Source: Candidatus Woesearchaeota archaeon (GTDB lineage: Archaea > Nanobdellota > Nanobdellia > Woesearchaeales > DSVV01). Taken from it: DNA of 64,000 nucleotides. This document shows positions 53,175 to 60,614 of the stretch, piece after piece. Position 1 is the first letter of the stretch. Each line of letters opens with the position of its first letter. The position numbers and the translations under genes are program-made. The stretch is taken from the NCBI GenBank assembly GCA_016192995.1, contig JACPTB010000007.1, positions 62,001 through 126,000 of the forward strand, in the 5' to 3' direction. The notes below the pieces were generated by a model, which saw only the letters and a list, made by a program, of their open reading frames with translations, had not been told where the DNA came from and made no database searches.

Positions 53175-54351
53175 AGCCAGTGAAACAACATTTAAAGACC
53201 TGAGTTCTATTGAAGAATTAGAAGGAAGTTTATCCTCTGACTTTTCTGATGATAATAAACTTATGCATTCAGTTTTAGAAAATGACCAGCAAACCATTGA
53301 AGAAGGTAAAGTACTTAGTGAATCGCTTAATGCAGGCATGGGTGGATTTACTCCTGATCTTCTTTTCGAAAAGATGGTTAAGGAATATCGCTCAGTAAAA
53401 CGGATCTATGGTGAAACTATCTTAACAGCATTAACTGGTTATGATCAAAACTATCTTGAGAAAAATATTTCTATCCCTGAATTTCAACGCCATATAAAAA
53501 AAAGAATTAATGAAAAAATTCGTGAAATGAAGCAAAAAAATCTTCTTGATGAGAATTATGTGATTACTGATAAAGGTCTTGAACTTGCTTCACTTGTAAC
53601 GTATGTTGAAGAAATTGATAATCTTGTTAGCCATGGATTATTAGGTGAAAAATTACATGACAAACCTTCTCATTATGGCAATAAGCTTGATATTAAAGAT
53701 TATCGCAAGCACGATCGATATAGAGATCTTGCATTAAAACGATCCATCACTACTGCTATTAAACGAGGACATAAACACCTTGTACCTGAAGATCTTAAAA
53801 CCTTTCAACGCCAGTCAAAAGGCGCAAATTATCTCATTTATGCTTTAGATGCTTCTGGATCAATGCGCGGCAGCAAATTATCCATGTCGAAGAAAGCTGG
53901 CGTTGCCCTTGCCTTTAAAGCACTTGATGAAAAAGATCATGTTGGCTTAATTGTTTTTGGCAAAGAAGTTACTACTGAAATTGCGCCGACACAAGACTTT
54001 GGTCTGCTTCTCCGCTCAATCGTTCAAATTAAAGCATCTTCTGAAACGAATTTTAAAACAATGATCGAAAGAGCAGTTGCCTTGTTTCCTCCTGTTGATG
54101 CAACCAAACACCTTCTTATTTTAACTGATGCAGTGCCAACAGCTGGGCAGTTTCCTGAAGAAGAAACATTATCTGCTATTGGACTAGCGCGCCAGGCAGG
54201 GATAACTGTTTCTTTAATAGGCATTACCCTTGATGATAAAGGAAAACAGCTTGCTGAGAAAATGGTTGAAATTGGTGAAGGAAGATTGTATATTGTTAAT
54301 CAACCACATGAATTGGATAAAATTGTGCTGATGGATTATTATTCGCTTTAA
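53077..54351 (+). CDS. VWA-domain (CoxE/ChlD-like) partner of MoxR
   Basis: This is a protein of up to 424 residues. The C-terminal VWA domain has MIDAS motif DASGSMRGS, a conserved Thr in SSETNFKTM and the Asp in LILTDAVPT. The N-terminal half is charged and helical, with a basic stretch. The start is uncertain: the only in-frame candidates are TTG codons at 53077 and near 53148, both inside the MoxR gene end, and an ATG in MHSVLEN further in. The overlap suggests coupled translation. It would act with MoxR in protein maturation. Confidence 0.8.
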   Translation: MSKKILPNIRIKSLTNKARQKNILKKKKAKNPEASETTFKDLSSIEELEGSLSSDFSDDNKLMHSVLENDQQTIEEGKVLSESLNAGMGGFTPDLLFEKMVKEYRSVKRIYGETILTALTGYDQNYLEKNISIPEFQRHIKKRINEKIREMKQKNLLDENYVITDKGLELASLVTYVEEIDNLVSHGLLGEKLHDKPSHYGNKLDIKDYRKHDRYRDLALKRSITTAIKRGHKHLVPEDLKTFQRQSKGANYLIYALDASGSMRGSKLSMSKKAGVALAFKALDEKDHVGLIVFGKEVTTEIAPTQDFGLLLRSIVQIKASSETNFKTMIERAVALFPPVDATKHLLILTDAVPTAGQFPEEETLSAIGLARQAGITVSLIGITLDDKGKQLAEKMVEIGEGRLYIVNQPHELDKIVLMDYYSL

Positions 54352-54385
54352 TAATTTTTATAAATCTAACATTCTTACCTCTGTT

Positions 54386-55030
54386 ATGGTTGATTTGGGA
54401 GCAGTTGTTAATGAGTGTTGCGTTCTTGGTAAAACACCCTCCTCAGAAATAGTTCATGAGACCAACAACTTCTTTGTAACACCTGCGCTTGGGCAGATGG
54501 GAATTGAAGGGTATCTTTTGATTGTTTCAAAGTTTCATTATCAAGGTATTGGTGAAATTCCTGTTTCAGAACATCCTGAACTTGAAATAGTTCTTGGAAA
54601 AACCATTGATGTTGTTAAACAGCATTATGGAGATGATGTTGTTGTGTTTGAACATGGACCAAGAATAGGTTGTGTTAGCGGAGGAGGATGTTTGGAGCAT
54701 AGCCATCTTCATCTTGTTCCTACAGATGTTGATGTTATACGTGGATTAGATGATAAATTAGTTCCACAATCCATCGCTGGTTTTGGGGAGATTCATGATT
54801 TTCATAAAAAATGTTTTGATAACTATTCTTCTTATCTTTTTATTCAAGCTCAAGATGGGCAACGTTATCTTGTTCCAGTTCCACGATCTTTACCACCATT
54901 GCCTTCTCAATATCTTCGTCAAGTGATTGCTCGAAATAAAGGAATAGCGCAATGGGATTGGCGAAGGTATCCTGATCATGAAACATTTCAAAGGACATTA
55001 TCAACTCTTCGATATAATTTCAAAGGTTAA
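54386..55030 (+). CDS. HIT-family protein with intact catalytic triad
   Basis: This 214-residue HIT protein has HSHLHLVPTD, a full H-x-H-x-H motif, preceded by a Cys-containing loop (GCVSGGGCLE). It should hydrolyse or transfer nucleoside monophosphates. It differs from the two degenerate HIT proteins at 45768 and 46304 in having this motif and a C-terminal extension of about 70 residues. A TATA-like TAATTTTTATAAATC about 30 bases upstream suggests a leaderless mRNA. Confidence 0.85.
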   Translation: MVDLGAVVNECCVLGKTPSSEIVHETNNFFVTPALGQMGIEGYLLIVSKFHYQGIGEIPVSEHPELEIVLGKTIDVVKQHYGDDVVVFEHGPRIGCVSGGGCLEHSHLHLVPTDVDVIRGLDDKLVPQSIAGFGEIHDFHKKCFDNYSSYLFIQAQDGQRYLVPVPRSLPPLPSQYLRQVIARNKGIAQWDWRRYPDHETFQRTLSTLRYNFKG

Positions 55031-55039
55031 TTTAATTGT

Positions 55040-55318
55040 TTATAGGTTTTTAATTTCATCAAGTATATTATTCATGTGATCTTTAAATTTAAGCATGAGA
55101 AGAATAGTAGGTGTTATAATCCCAAGTGATATTACTGCGACAATTAATAACTGAGGTGGATTATTATAACCCACTTGTTTAGTTACAAATGCTATTCCAA
55201 TTCCAATAAAATAGGTAAATAAGATAATTATTGCTGTATTAAAATATTGCATGTATTTATTGTATTGAAGATCTAATATATTCTTTTTAAGATCACTTGA
55301 AATTTCTTTTTCTTTCAT
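55040..55318 (-). CDS. Two-helix membrane protein, 92 residues
   Basis: This encodes a charged helical N-terminus (KEKEISSDLKKNIL), two membrane segments (about residues 24-43 and 55-75), and a basic/acidic tail. The start is supported by GGGGATT four bases before the ATG at 55318. It follows the 56-residue membrane ORF with one base between stop and start, so the two are coupled. Unknown family. Confidence 0.65.
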   Translation of the reverse strand: MKEKEISSDLKKNILDLQYNKYMQYFNTAIIILFTYFIGIGIAFVTKQVGYNNPPQLLIVAVISLGIITPTILLMLKFKDHMNNILDEIKNL

Positions 55319-55319
55319 G

Positions 55320-55490
55320 CTAATCCCCAAAAGCAATAGCTAACAAAACTAATCCTAATACTATTAGAAAAGTTGCTCCTGTTGCAGCGCCATATTTTGC
55401 TTCGATAAATGCAGGAATAACACCCACAATCCCTAAAACAGTGCTTATTACTCCAGCCACCGCTAAAATGTTTTTTGTAGTTTTTTTCAT
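55320..55490 (-). CDS. Two-helix membrane protein, 56 residues
   Basis: This short ORF encodes a basic start (MKKTTKN) and two hydrophobic segments (ILAVAGVISTVLGIVGVIPAF and ATFLIVLGLVLLAIAF) separated by a short polar loop. Its stop is one base before the start of the 92-residue membrane gene. It is upstream in the same unit. Likely a small membrane partner; unrecognised. Confidence 0.65.
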   Translation of the reverse strand: MKKTTKNILAVAGVISTVLGIVGVIPAFIEAKYGAATGATFLIVLGLVLLAIAFGD

Positions 55491-55616
55491 CACTAATCAC
55501 CTTTGTTCTTTAATAATATGTTCGCTTATTTATATGCATTACTTGAAAAGAATATGTACTTGAAAAAATTCAAATGACAGCACATTTATATATTACTTTT
55601 CTTAGTCGTATTACTT

Positions 55617-56216
55617 ATGAAAGTGCTTGTATGTTCGGATATACATGAAAGTAAAAAAGCGTTACTCAGTATTAAAACATTAGCTGAAAAGGCTGATCTT
55701 ATTGTCAATTGCGGTGATTTTACTATATTTGGTCATGATACTCATGGGATGCTCCATTTCTTTAACAGCTTTAAAAAGCCGGTGCTTATTCTTCAAGGCA
55801 ATCATGAAGAATTTTTGCCTCTTAGCTCAATTCTTGAGAAATACAAGCATTTGTTTTATATCCATAAAAAACATATAGTTATAGGAGGTTACCTATTTAT
55901 GGGGTATAACACTGATGGGTTTTCATATCGTGACAAAGGTTTTGAGCAATTTTCTCCAAAATTTATTCAATGGTCTAAAAAATATAAAGATAAAAAACGT
56001 GTTTTAATTACTCATCCGCCACCTTTTGGAACAAAAGCAGACCTTGTCATTGACCAACATGTAGGGAGTAAATCTATTAGAATGTTTCTTTCCAAAGTAA
56101 GGTTTCATTACCATTTTTGCGGGCATATTCATGAAGGCGCTCGGACTATTAGTAAGATTAAGGATTGTATTGTAATTAATTCAGGACCCTATGGCATGCT
56201 TGTTGATTTAGTATAA
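55617..56216 (+). CDS. Metallophosphoesterase (calcineurin-like)
   Basis: This 199-residue metallophosphoesterase has motifs SDIHES, NCGDFTIFG, GNHE, THPPPFGTK and CGHIHEG, giving the full dinuclear metal site. It hydrolyses phosphodiesters or phosphomonoesters. Substrate unknown. A TATA-like TTTATATATTACT is about 30 bases before the ATG. Confidence 0.9.
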   Translation: MKVLVCSDIHESKKALLSIKTLAEKADLIVNCGDFTIFGHDTHGMLHFFNSFKKPVLILQGNHEEFLPLSSILEKYKHLFYIHKKHIVIGGYLFMGYNTDGFSYRDKGFEQFSPKFIQWSKKYKDKKRVLITHPPPFGTKADLVIDQHVGSKSIRMFLSKVRFHYHFCGHIHEGARTISKIKDCIVINSGPYGMLVDLV

Positions 56217-56263
56217 AACATACTAACTCATTTGTAGGCTTCATCCAAAAAATGGCTGCCGCC

Positions 56264-56380
56264 AGGTTAGCGCCTTCGAAACTTTGCATATTTCAATCGC
56301 ATAAACGGTCACGCTCCGAAGGAGCCGTCCCTCTGACCTCTTTAAACCGGTACTGTAAAGAGTTTCGACCTGAGGGCATT
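56264..56380 (+). repeat. Imperfect nested palindrome, possible RNA or mobile remnant
   Basis: CGAAACTTTGCA (56277-56288) pairs imperfectly with TGTAAAGAGTTTCG (56354-56367), around a central GCTCC-GAA-GGAGC hairpin (56313-56325) flanked by ACGG/CCGT. It is clearly more GC-rich than its surroundings. The layout is like the other palindromic elements but the ends are not recognisable and no target duplication was found. It fills the gap before the metallopeptidase gene. Confidence 0.4.
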
Positions 56381-56420
56381 TGCAATAAATTATTTAAAGA
56401 GTAAGATTACTGAGTTATAT

Positions 56421-58463
56421 ATGGCATTTGCAAAGAAGATATTGATGTTATTATTTATCCTTATGCTACTGATGACTTTTGGTTGTAAAAAGGATCAACA
56501 ACCTTCATCTGAACCTGAAATAAATCAACAACAAGAAGTACAACCTTCTTCAATATCTGAACCTTCAGTTGAGCAACAAGAAAATGAAACAGTTTCTTCT
56601 GAAGCACAACAACCAGATCCTCTTCCTCAAGAGCCAGATAAACCTGATGTTCTTGTTAAAAATGTTCCTGCTGAATCAACAAAGTTAGCTGTTTATGTCC
56701 ATGATCAATCTGCTCGTGCTGTTCCAGGCGCGAAAGTTTCTATCGCAAAAGGCATTAGTTATAGTAGTACTGCGAAATCATTTGCTTCTGCAACAACTGA
56801 TACAACCGGCAATGCATTGGTTGAAATTCCAGCAGATATATTTGGCGATCAATCAAGTCTTTACTTTGTGGTAAAAGCTGAGGAAAGCAAACATATTCCT
56901 ATGTATGCTGATAATTATGCTGTATCTCGAGAAAAACCTTCAAAATTAGACCTGGTTTTATATACTGCACCTTCTCCCGAGACAGAATTTGAGCTTAAAA
57001 GCCGTGAGAAAATAATTCTTCTTACTAAGGAAGCAATTACTACCAAAGTTGCTGAAGAACAGTTCACTTTTGTTTATGCATTAGATATTGATCCTGATGT
57101 TGAAAAAAATTTAGATTCAATTGATGCACATTTTGTTGTTACTACCTCTGATAAAAAGCCATCAACCGATAAAATTCTTACCCTGGATGATAAAGATATT
57201 GAACTACATAAACCAAATGGATTTACTCTATCCTTGCCTGTTGGGGATGATAACGGTAATTATGGGTATTATCTTTATTTTGATCTTCATTATGAAGACG
57301 GAACTACTGAGCAATATCCAGAATCTGAGAAAGACATTCTTTATTATATGAATGAAAAAATGGGTTATGTATTTAAGATTGTTCCAGCTTCAGATTATGC
57401 TGAATGCCAACCATTATTTGATAGTCAAAACAGTAAAATGAAAAATAAAGTTAATCTTCTTTTTATTAATATAGGTGAAGATGAGGAATTCTTTAAACAG
57501 CTTGCCAAAGAACTAGTAACTGGCAAATATAGTTTTATGAAGCAAGAACCTTTTGCATCCAACAAAGATATCTTTCAATTTTGGTATGCTGATAAAGGTT
57601 TTGAAGATCTAAATCAGCTTGTTGCTGGAGAAACAGTAGCTTATGAACTATTACAAGGGTCAATGAAGCCAGATACTATGCCTATTCCTAACAAAATTAA
57701 AACAAGCTGCTCCTTAGCTAATAGGCAAATTGTTTATATCATGAGCTCAGAACAACCATGGGGCGTAAAATCCGTTGATGGTTTTACCCGTATTGAAACG
57801 GGCAGGGATATTTACGATGCATGTGTTGCAGAGAAAAGCCAGCAAGAGTGCTTTGACTTTATAAGATATGATGCAATATTTGCTCATGAATTTGGGCATC
57901 AATTTGCAGCATTAGTTGAGCAATACACTTCAGGAAAACTACTTGATGTCAAAGAATACAGCAAGAAATATGATCGTGATTACAATAGGGATCCCTTTGT
58001 CAATTACGGAAGTTATTATTCATTTGAAACAAGACCTCGCGATGATTGTATATTCTCTAATGTTGGCAGCCAATTTTATTGCACTTCCAATCAGCAAATA
58101 CAAAAAGATTGCAGCAAATGGACAACGTGGAAATCTTTAATTGGTGATGGCTGCGGCACTGATGGCGTTATTGATTGTGAAGGCAAACCAGAAGGTGATT
58201 TGGAAGTAAATTGTAATAACATGGGTGGGGGATTACCTCCTTATGGTGATGTTGTTGTTCCAACAAAGAAGAGTTTAATGGGTGATTTAACTAATTATCC
58301 TGGAATTTCCTTGTTTGATATTCAATGCGATGTTGCAGGCAAAAAACGATATTGTGATACTTTATTACCAGAGAAAAATAGGTTGTATGGCGCAGTGCAT
58401 GAACAGCAAATCTGTCGTTTTATTGAATTATACAGCGGCTATGGAAAAGGTGTTTGTACATAA
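56421..58463 (+). CDS. Secreted M64-like metallopeptidase lipoprotein
   Basis: This 680-residue protein has a lipoprotein signal (hydrophobic stretch to MTFGC, Cys near residue 22), a Gln/Glu/Pro/Ser-rich linker (about 25-85), and a beta-sandwich domain of the carboxypeptidase-regulatory type (VYVHDQSARAVPGAKVSI). The peptidase domain contains LLFINIGEDEEFF and FAHEFGHQFAALVEQYT (HExxH plus downstream Glu), similar to M64 IgA peptidases. Many Cys in the last 130 residues suggest disulfides. It is an exported protease anchored to the membrane. Confidence 0.85.
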   Translation: MAFAKKILMLLFILMLLMTFGCKKDQQPSSEPEINQQQEVQPSSISEPSVEQQENETVSSEAQQPDPLPQEPDKPDVLVKNVPAESTKLAVYVHDQSARAVPGAKVSIAKGISYSSTAKSFASATTDTTGNALVEIPADIFGDQSSLYFVVKAEESKHIPMYADNYAVSREKPSKLDLVLYTAPSPETEFELKSREKIILLTKEAITTKVAEEQFTFVYALDIDPDVEKNLDSIDAHFVVTTSDKKPSTDKILTLDDKDIELHKPNGFTLSLPVGDDNGNYGYYLYFDLHYEDGTTEQYPESEKDILYYMNEKMGYVFKIVPASDYAECQPLFDSQNSKMKNKVNLLFINIGEDEEFFKQLAKELVTGKYSFMKQEPFASNKDIFQFWYADKGFEDLNQLVAGETVAYELLQGSMKPDTMPIPNKIKTSCSLANRQIVYIMSSEQPWGVKSVDGFTRIETGRDIYDACVAEKSQQECFDFIRYDAIFAHEFGHQFAALVEQYTSGKLLDVKEYSKKYDRDYNRDPFVNYGSYYSFETRPRDDCIFSNVGSQFYCTSNQQIQKDCSKWTTWKSLIGDGCGTDGVIDCEGKPEGDLEVNCNNMGGGLPPYGDVVVPTKKSLMGDLTNYPGISLFDIQCDVAGKKRYCDTLLPEKNRLYGAVHEQQICRFIELYSGYGKGVCT

Positions 58464-58595
58464 CACCGAAAAGACGAACAAAACTTGCTTTCTAAAGCGT
58501 CGTAATCCGTAGCACTTTCGTGTTTTTTGTTAATGGCATTTTTAGGTTAGAACAACCAACAAAAATGCATGAAACAAAGGAGTGTAAACGGAAAA

Positions 58596-58691
58596 ATGAA
58601 CATTTTTGACAAATTGAAAGAACTTCAAGAGTCAGTAAGAAACGTTAATTATACCAATGCTTTATTTTATTTAACCCATCAAAGAACATGA
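58596..58691 (+). CDS. 31-residue peptide
   Basis: This short ORF has AAGGAGTG about 12 bases before the ATG. The product has a charged amphipathic start (MNIFDKLKELQESVRN) and an aromatic end. It overlaps the 3' end of the minus-strand PrgI gene. Support is weak and it may be a remnant. A GCATTTTT...AAAAATGC hairpin (58536-58568) precedes it. Confidence 0.3.
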   Translation: MNIFDKLKELQESVRNVNYTNALFYLTHQRT

Positions 58692-58874
58692 AAAAAGCAG
58701 CATAAAGAGAATAAAAATAGAAAGTGAGCCAGAGACTGAGATTGGCAAAGATGTTTTAAGAATAAACAAGAATACCAGAAAAAAAGCGGGGAAAGCATAC
58801 GCTAACTGCGGGAATGTCAAGCCAAAGATGATCTTTTCTTTGTGCTGTAATGGTGGAGGAATATCGTATGCCAT
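58671..58874 (-). CDS. PrgI-like type IV secretion membrane protein (short)
   Basis: This 67-residue protein starts with the family pattern MAYDIPPPLQHKEKIIFGLT and has two membrane segments (about residues 20-38 and 43-62). PrgI/VirB3-type proteins sit at the inner membrane of conjugation-like type IV secretion systems, usually next to the VirB4 ATPase. Here it is short, ends right after the second helix, and no VirB4 follows. A VirB6-like gene in the same orientation is 3.4 kb upstream, beyond the DGR. Confidence 0.65.
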   Translation of the reverse strand: MAYDIPPPLQHKEKIIFGLTFPQLAYAFPAFFLVFLFILKTSLPISVSGSLSIFILFMLLFSCSLMG

Positions 58875-59012
58875 TGAATATGAATGAAAATGCTCTATTT
58901 TATAGCGAGTTGACAAGATTAGTATTGCAGAACAGGGTTAAAAAAGGGATTAACAAGAATTACGGAAAAACGATACATGATTAAATCATGTACTACTTAA
59001 AAGTAACTAAAA

Positions 59013-59030
59013 GCGAAAGCTTTATAAATA
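59013..59030 (+). promoter_or_regulatory. BRE/TATA promoter of the DGR target gene
   Basis: GCGAAAGCTTTATAAATA is a good archaeal BRE plus TATA box, predicting transcription start near 59055. The ATPase at 63592 has nearly the same promoter (CCGAAAGCTTAATAAATA). Confidence 0.6.
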
Positions 59031-59064
59031 ACGACGTAATCTCATACAAAAAACATTCAATTTT

Positions 59065-59120
59065 ACTTGCCGAACTAATATGAAGGCAAGTCTGATAATG
59101 TCGATGAAGTCGGCATTATC
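59065..59120 (+). promoter_or_regulatory. Two tandem hairpins in the DGR target mRNA leader
   Basis: Stem 1 is ACTTGCC (59065-59071) with GGCAAGT (59085-59091). Stem 2 is an 11-bp stem, GATAATGTCGA (59094-59104) with TCGGCATTATC (59110-59120) and a 5-base loop, with one G-U pair. GGAGATGTGAT follows at 59126, then the ATG at 59142. This looks like a leader controlling translation or mRNA stability. Confidence 0.5.
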
Positions 59121-59141
59121 TTTATGGAGATGTGATTAAAA

Positions 59142-60233
59142 ATGGCAGAAAACTCACAAGCAGTATTATTAGGTAAAGGTGTTGATAAAGATGGCAATGT
59201 TCTTGAAGTAAAAGGAGAACGCTTTTACAGGGGAGCTCAAACAGGTGTTGCTGATTCTATTCGAGCAGTTTTAGGAGCAGGATTATTTCGTGTTCCAACA
59301 TACATGCAAGGTGAAGGAAGAATTGCTGCTGTTCAAGATGCGCAAGCTCGAGGTAATGTGCAATTAGCTCTTCAAGATCCAATTTGGGGTCATTTTGGAG
59401 ATAGCTATGCAGAACGGTTAACTATTTTAGATGAAAAAGGAATATTAGGACAAAAAAGACAATTATATGTAGTTTCACTGCAGAATGCTGCGTTATTTAG
59501 TAATGATCATCAGCGAATAAGAAATGCTGTTGTTAACAGAGAGTTAGTTGATTATGCACTACAATTAACACAACCAGAAGTAGATACATTCTTAGAAGCA
59601 CTGAGAGATGCTAATCCAACAGCAACATTTAAACAACATGACTGGGTGAAGAATGAAGGAAGTCCAGTATATGTTTTCAAAGGACAAAATGGTTTTAATG
59701 AATTTAATGACGCTTCCAGTAAGGACGGATTCTTAGCTGATATGCCTGCATACGTTGTTGTAGAAAAGGCAGAAGAAGCAAGAACAGTTCCTTCTGGACG
59801 TTACGCAGTTAGCCAACAAAGAGGTAATAAAAATTTAGTAGTTGATTTTGGCGGTAAAAAACAATTAGGAAAATTGATGGATGCAGCAGAAGCATTAGGC
59901 TACACACAATTTGGTTCATACCATGACGGTTTTACTATAGAAAATGGCGGCCGCTTGGTTGTGTTGGACGATCATGACGGTGGTCTTAATGGCAGCGATT
60001 ACCTCGGCAGTAATGGCGGCTCTCTCGGGGTAGCGCCGGAGGCGCTCGTCGCGCGGCAAAAAATTGTAGGTTCAGTGCCACAAATCAATTTAGAAAAAAC
60101 TGTTGCACAAGAAGCACAACAAAGAATGGTTCCTGAAAATAATGTTCGTAGATTATTAACTGAAGACATTGGTTATAATGCATCAAAAGTTGATGAACTT
60201 ATGCGAAGACTTTCAGCGTACGCTTCAAAATAG
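59142..60233 (+). CDS. DGR target protein with variable region
   Basis: This 363-residue protein has no signal peptide or membrane segment, so it is predicted to be cytoplasmic. Residues about 269-297 are encoded by the variable repeat (59946-60033). The variable residues are at codons 276, 277, 280, 285, 286, 287, 289 and 290, where template Asn codons became Asp, Asp, Gly, Ser, Asp, Tyr, Gly and Ser. Two further changes in codons 296-297 give GGG GTA. The region around GGRLVVL and GLNG, then VAPEALVARQ, may be a ligand-binding fold, but the VR is about 66 residues from the C-terminus rather than at the end. It has its own promoter and an SD, GGAGATG. Confidence 0.88.
   Translation: MAENSQAVLLGKGVDKDGNVLEVKGERFYRGAQTGVADSIRAVLGAGLFRVPTYMQGEGRIAAVQDAQARGNVQLALQDPIWGHFGDSYAERLTILDEKGILGQKRQLYVVSLQNAALFSNDHQRIRNAVVNRELVDYALQLTQPEVDTFLEALRDANPTATFKQHDWVKNEGSPVYVFKGQNGFNEFNDASSKDGFLADMPAYVVVEKAEEARTVPSGRYAVSQQRGNKNLVVDFGGKKQLGKLMDAAEALGYTQFGSYHDGFTIENGGRLVVLDDHDGGLNGSDYLGSNGGSLGVAPEALVARQKIVGSVPQINLEKTVAQEAQQRMVPENNVRRLLTEDIGYNASKVDELMRRLSAYASK
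59946..60033 (+). other. DGR variable repeat (VR)
   Basis: The 88-bp segment aligns without gaps to the template at 60399-60486 (offset 453). There are 12 mismatches, at 59967, 59970, 59979, 59980, 59995, 59997, 60000, 60006, 60007, 60010, 60029 and 60030. All are A in the template; 11 are G here and one (60000) is T. No non-A position differs. The first 21 bases are identical. Confidence 0.95.
60032..60046 (+). other. GC hairpin at the 3' end of VR
   Basis: AGCGCC-GGA-GGCGCT forms a 6-bp stem with a 3-base loop, starting at the last bases of the VR. In known DGRs (e.g. the Bordetella phage BPP-1 system) a DNA hairpin/cruciform just after VR promotes target recognition. The template copy lacks this hairpin, as expected for a one-way donor. 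Confidence 0.7.
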
Positions 60234-60398
60234 AAACATTTTAATATTTTATTATTCTTTTTCTTTTGTCCCAGCTGCGAAAGTGGCTTGGAACTACACG
60301 CTCTTTCACGTTGGCAACTTTGTTGCTATAAAATACAGCTCCGACTTGATGCTCTGCACTGAAGGGGCAGTGAATTCGTAAGTGGAAGGGCTACTCCG

Positions 60399-60486
60399 GG
60401 CGGCCGCTTGGTTGTGTTGAACAATCATGACAATGGTCTTAATGGCAACAATAACCTCAACAATAATGGCGGCTCTCTCGGAATAG
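60399..60486 (+). other. DGR template repeat (TR)
   Basis: This 88-bp segment is rich in AAC/AAT codons in the same frame as VR (it would encode LNNHDNGLNGNNNLNNNGG). It has 25 adenines after its identical 5' part, 12 of them altered in VR. It is non-coding as it stands: the frame opens after a TGA at 60360. The upstream 60234-60398 contains no supported gene or Avd. Confidence 0.93.
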
Positions 60487-60525
60487 GCAAGCTAACAAAT
60501 TGCTGGGACTTTACTTTTGATGATA

Positions 60526-60614
60526 TAGTAAACGTACCAAATAATCTATATTTTTTACGTACGTTTACTATTTAACTGACACTAAGTATTTATAATGATG
60601 TTTGGTGTCAGTTA
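60526..60614 (+). repeat. Two tandem inverted repeats between TR and RT
   Basis: IR1 is TAGTAAACGTAC (60526-60537) with its perfect complement (60559-60570), loop 21. IR2 is TAACTGACAC (60573-60582) with GTGTCAGTTA (60605-60614), loop 22. The loop of IR2 contains the TATA-like TATTTATAAT and the first two RT start codons. They may be structures of the template RNA or a control on RT translation. Confidence 0.7.

Noticed and set aside
53133-53339. Minus-strand frames inside the VWA and surface-protein genes
   Set aside because: They are shadows of strongly supported genes on the other strand, with no start signals or motifs.
60237-60398. A short reading frame before TR as an Avd accessory gene
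   Set aside because: It is only about 50 codons, lacks an SD and the four-helix pattern of Avd, and is unlike any protein I know.
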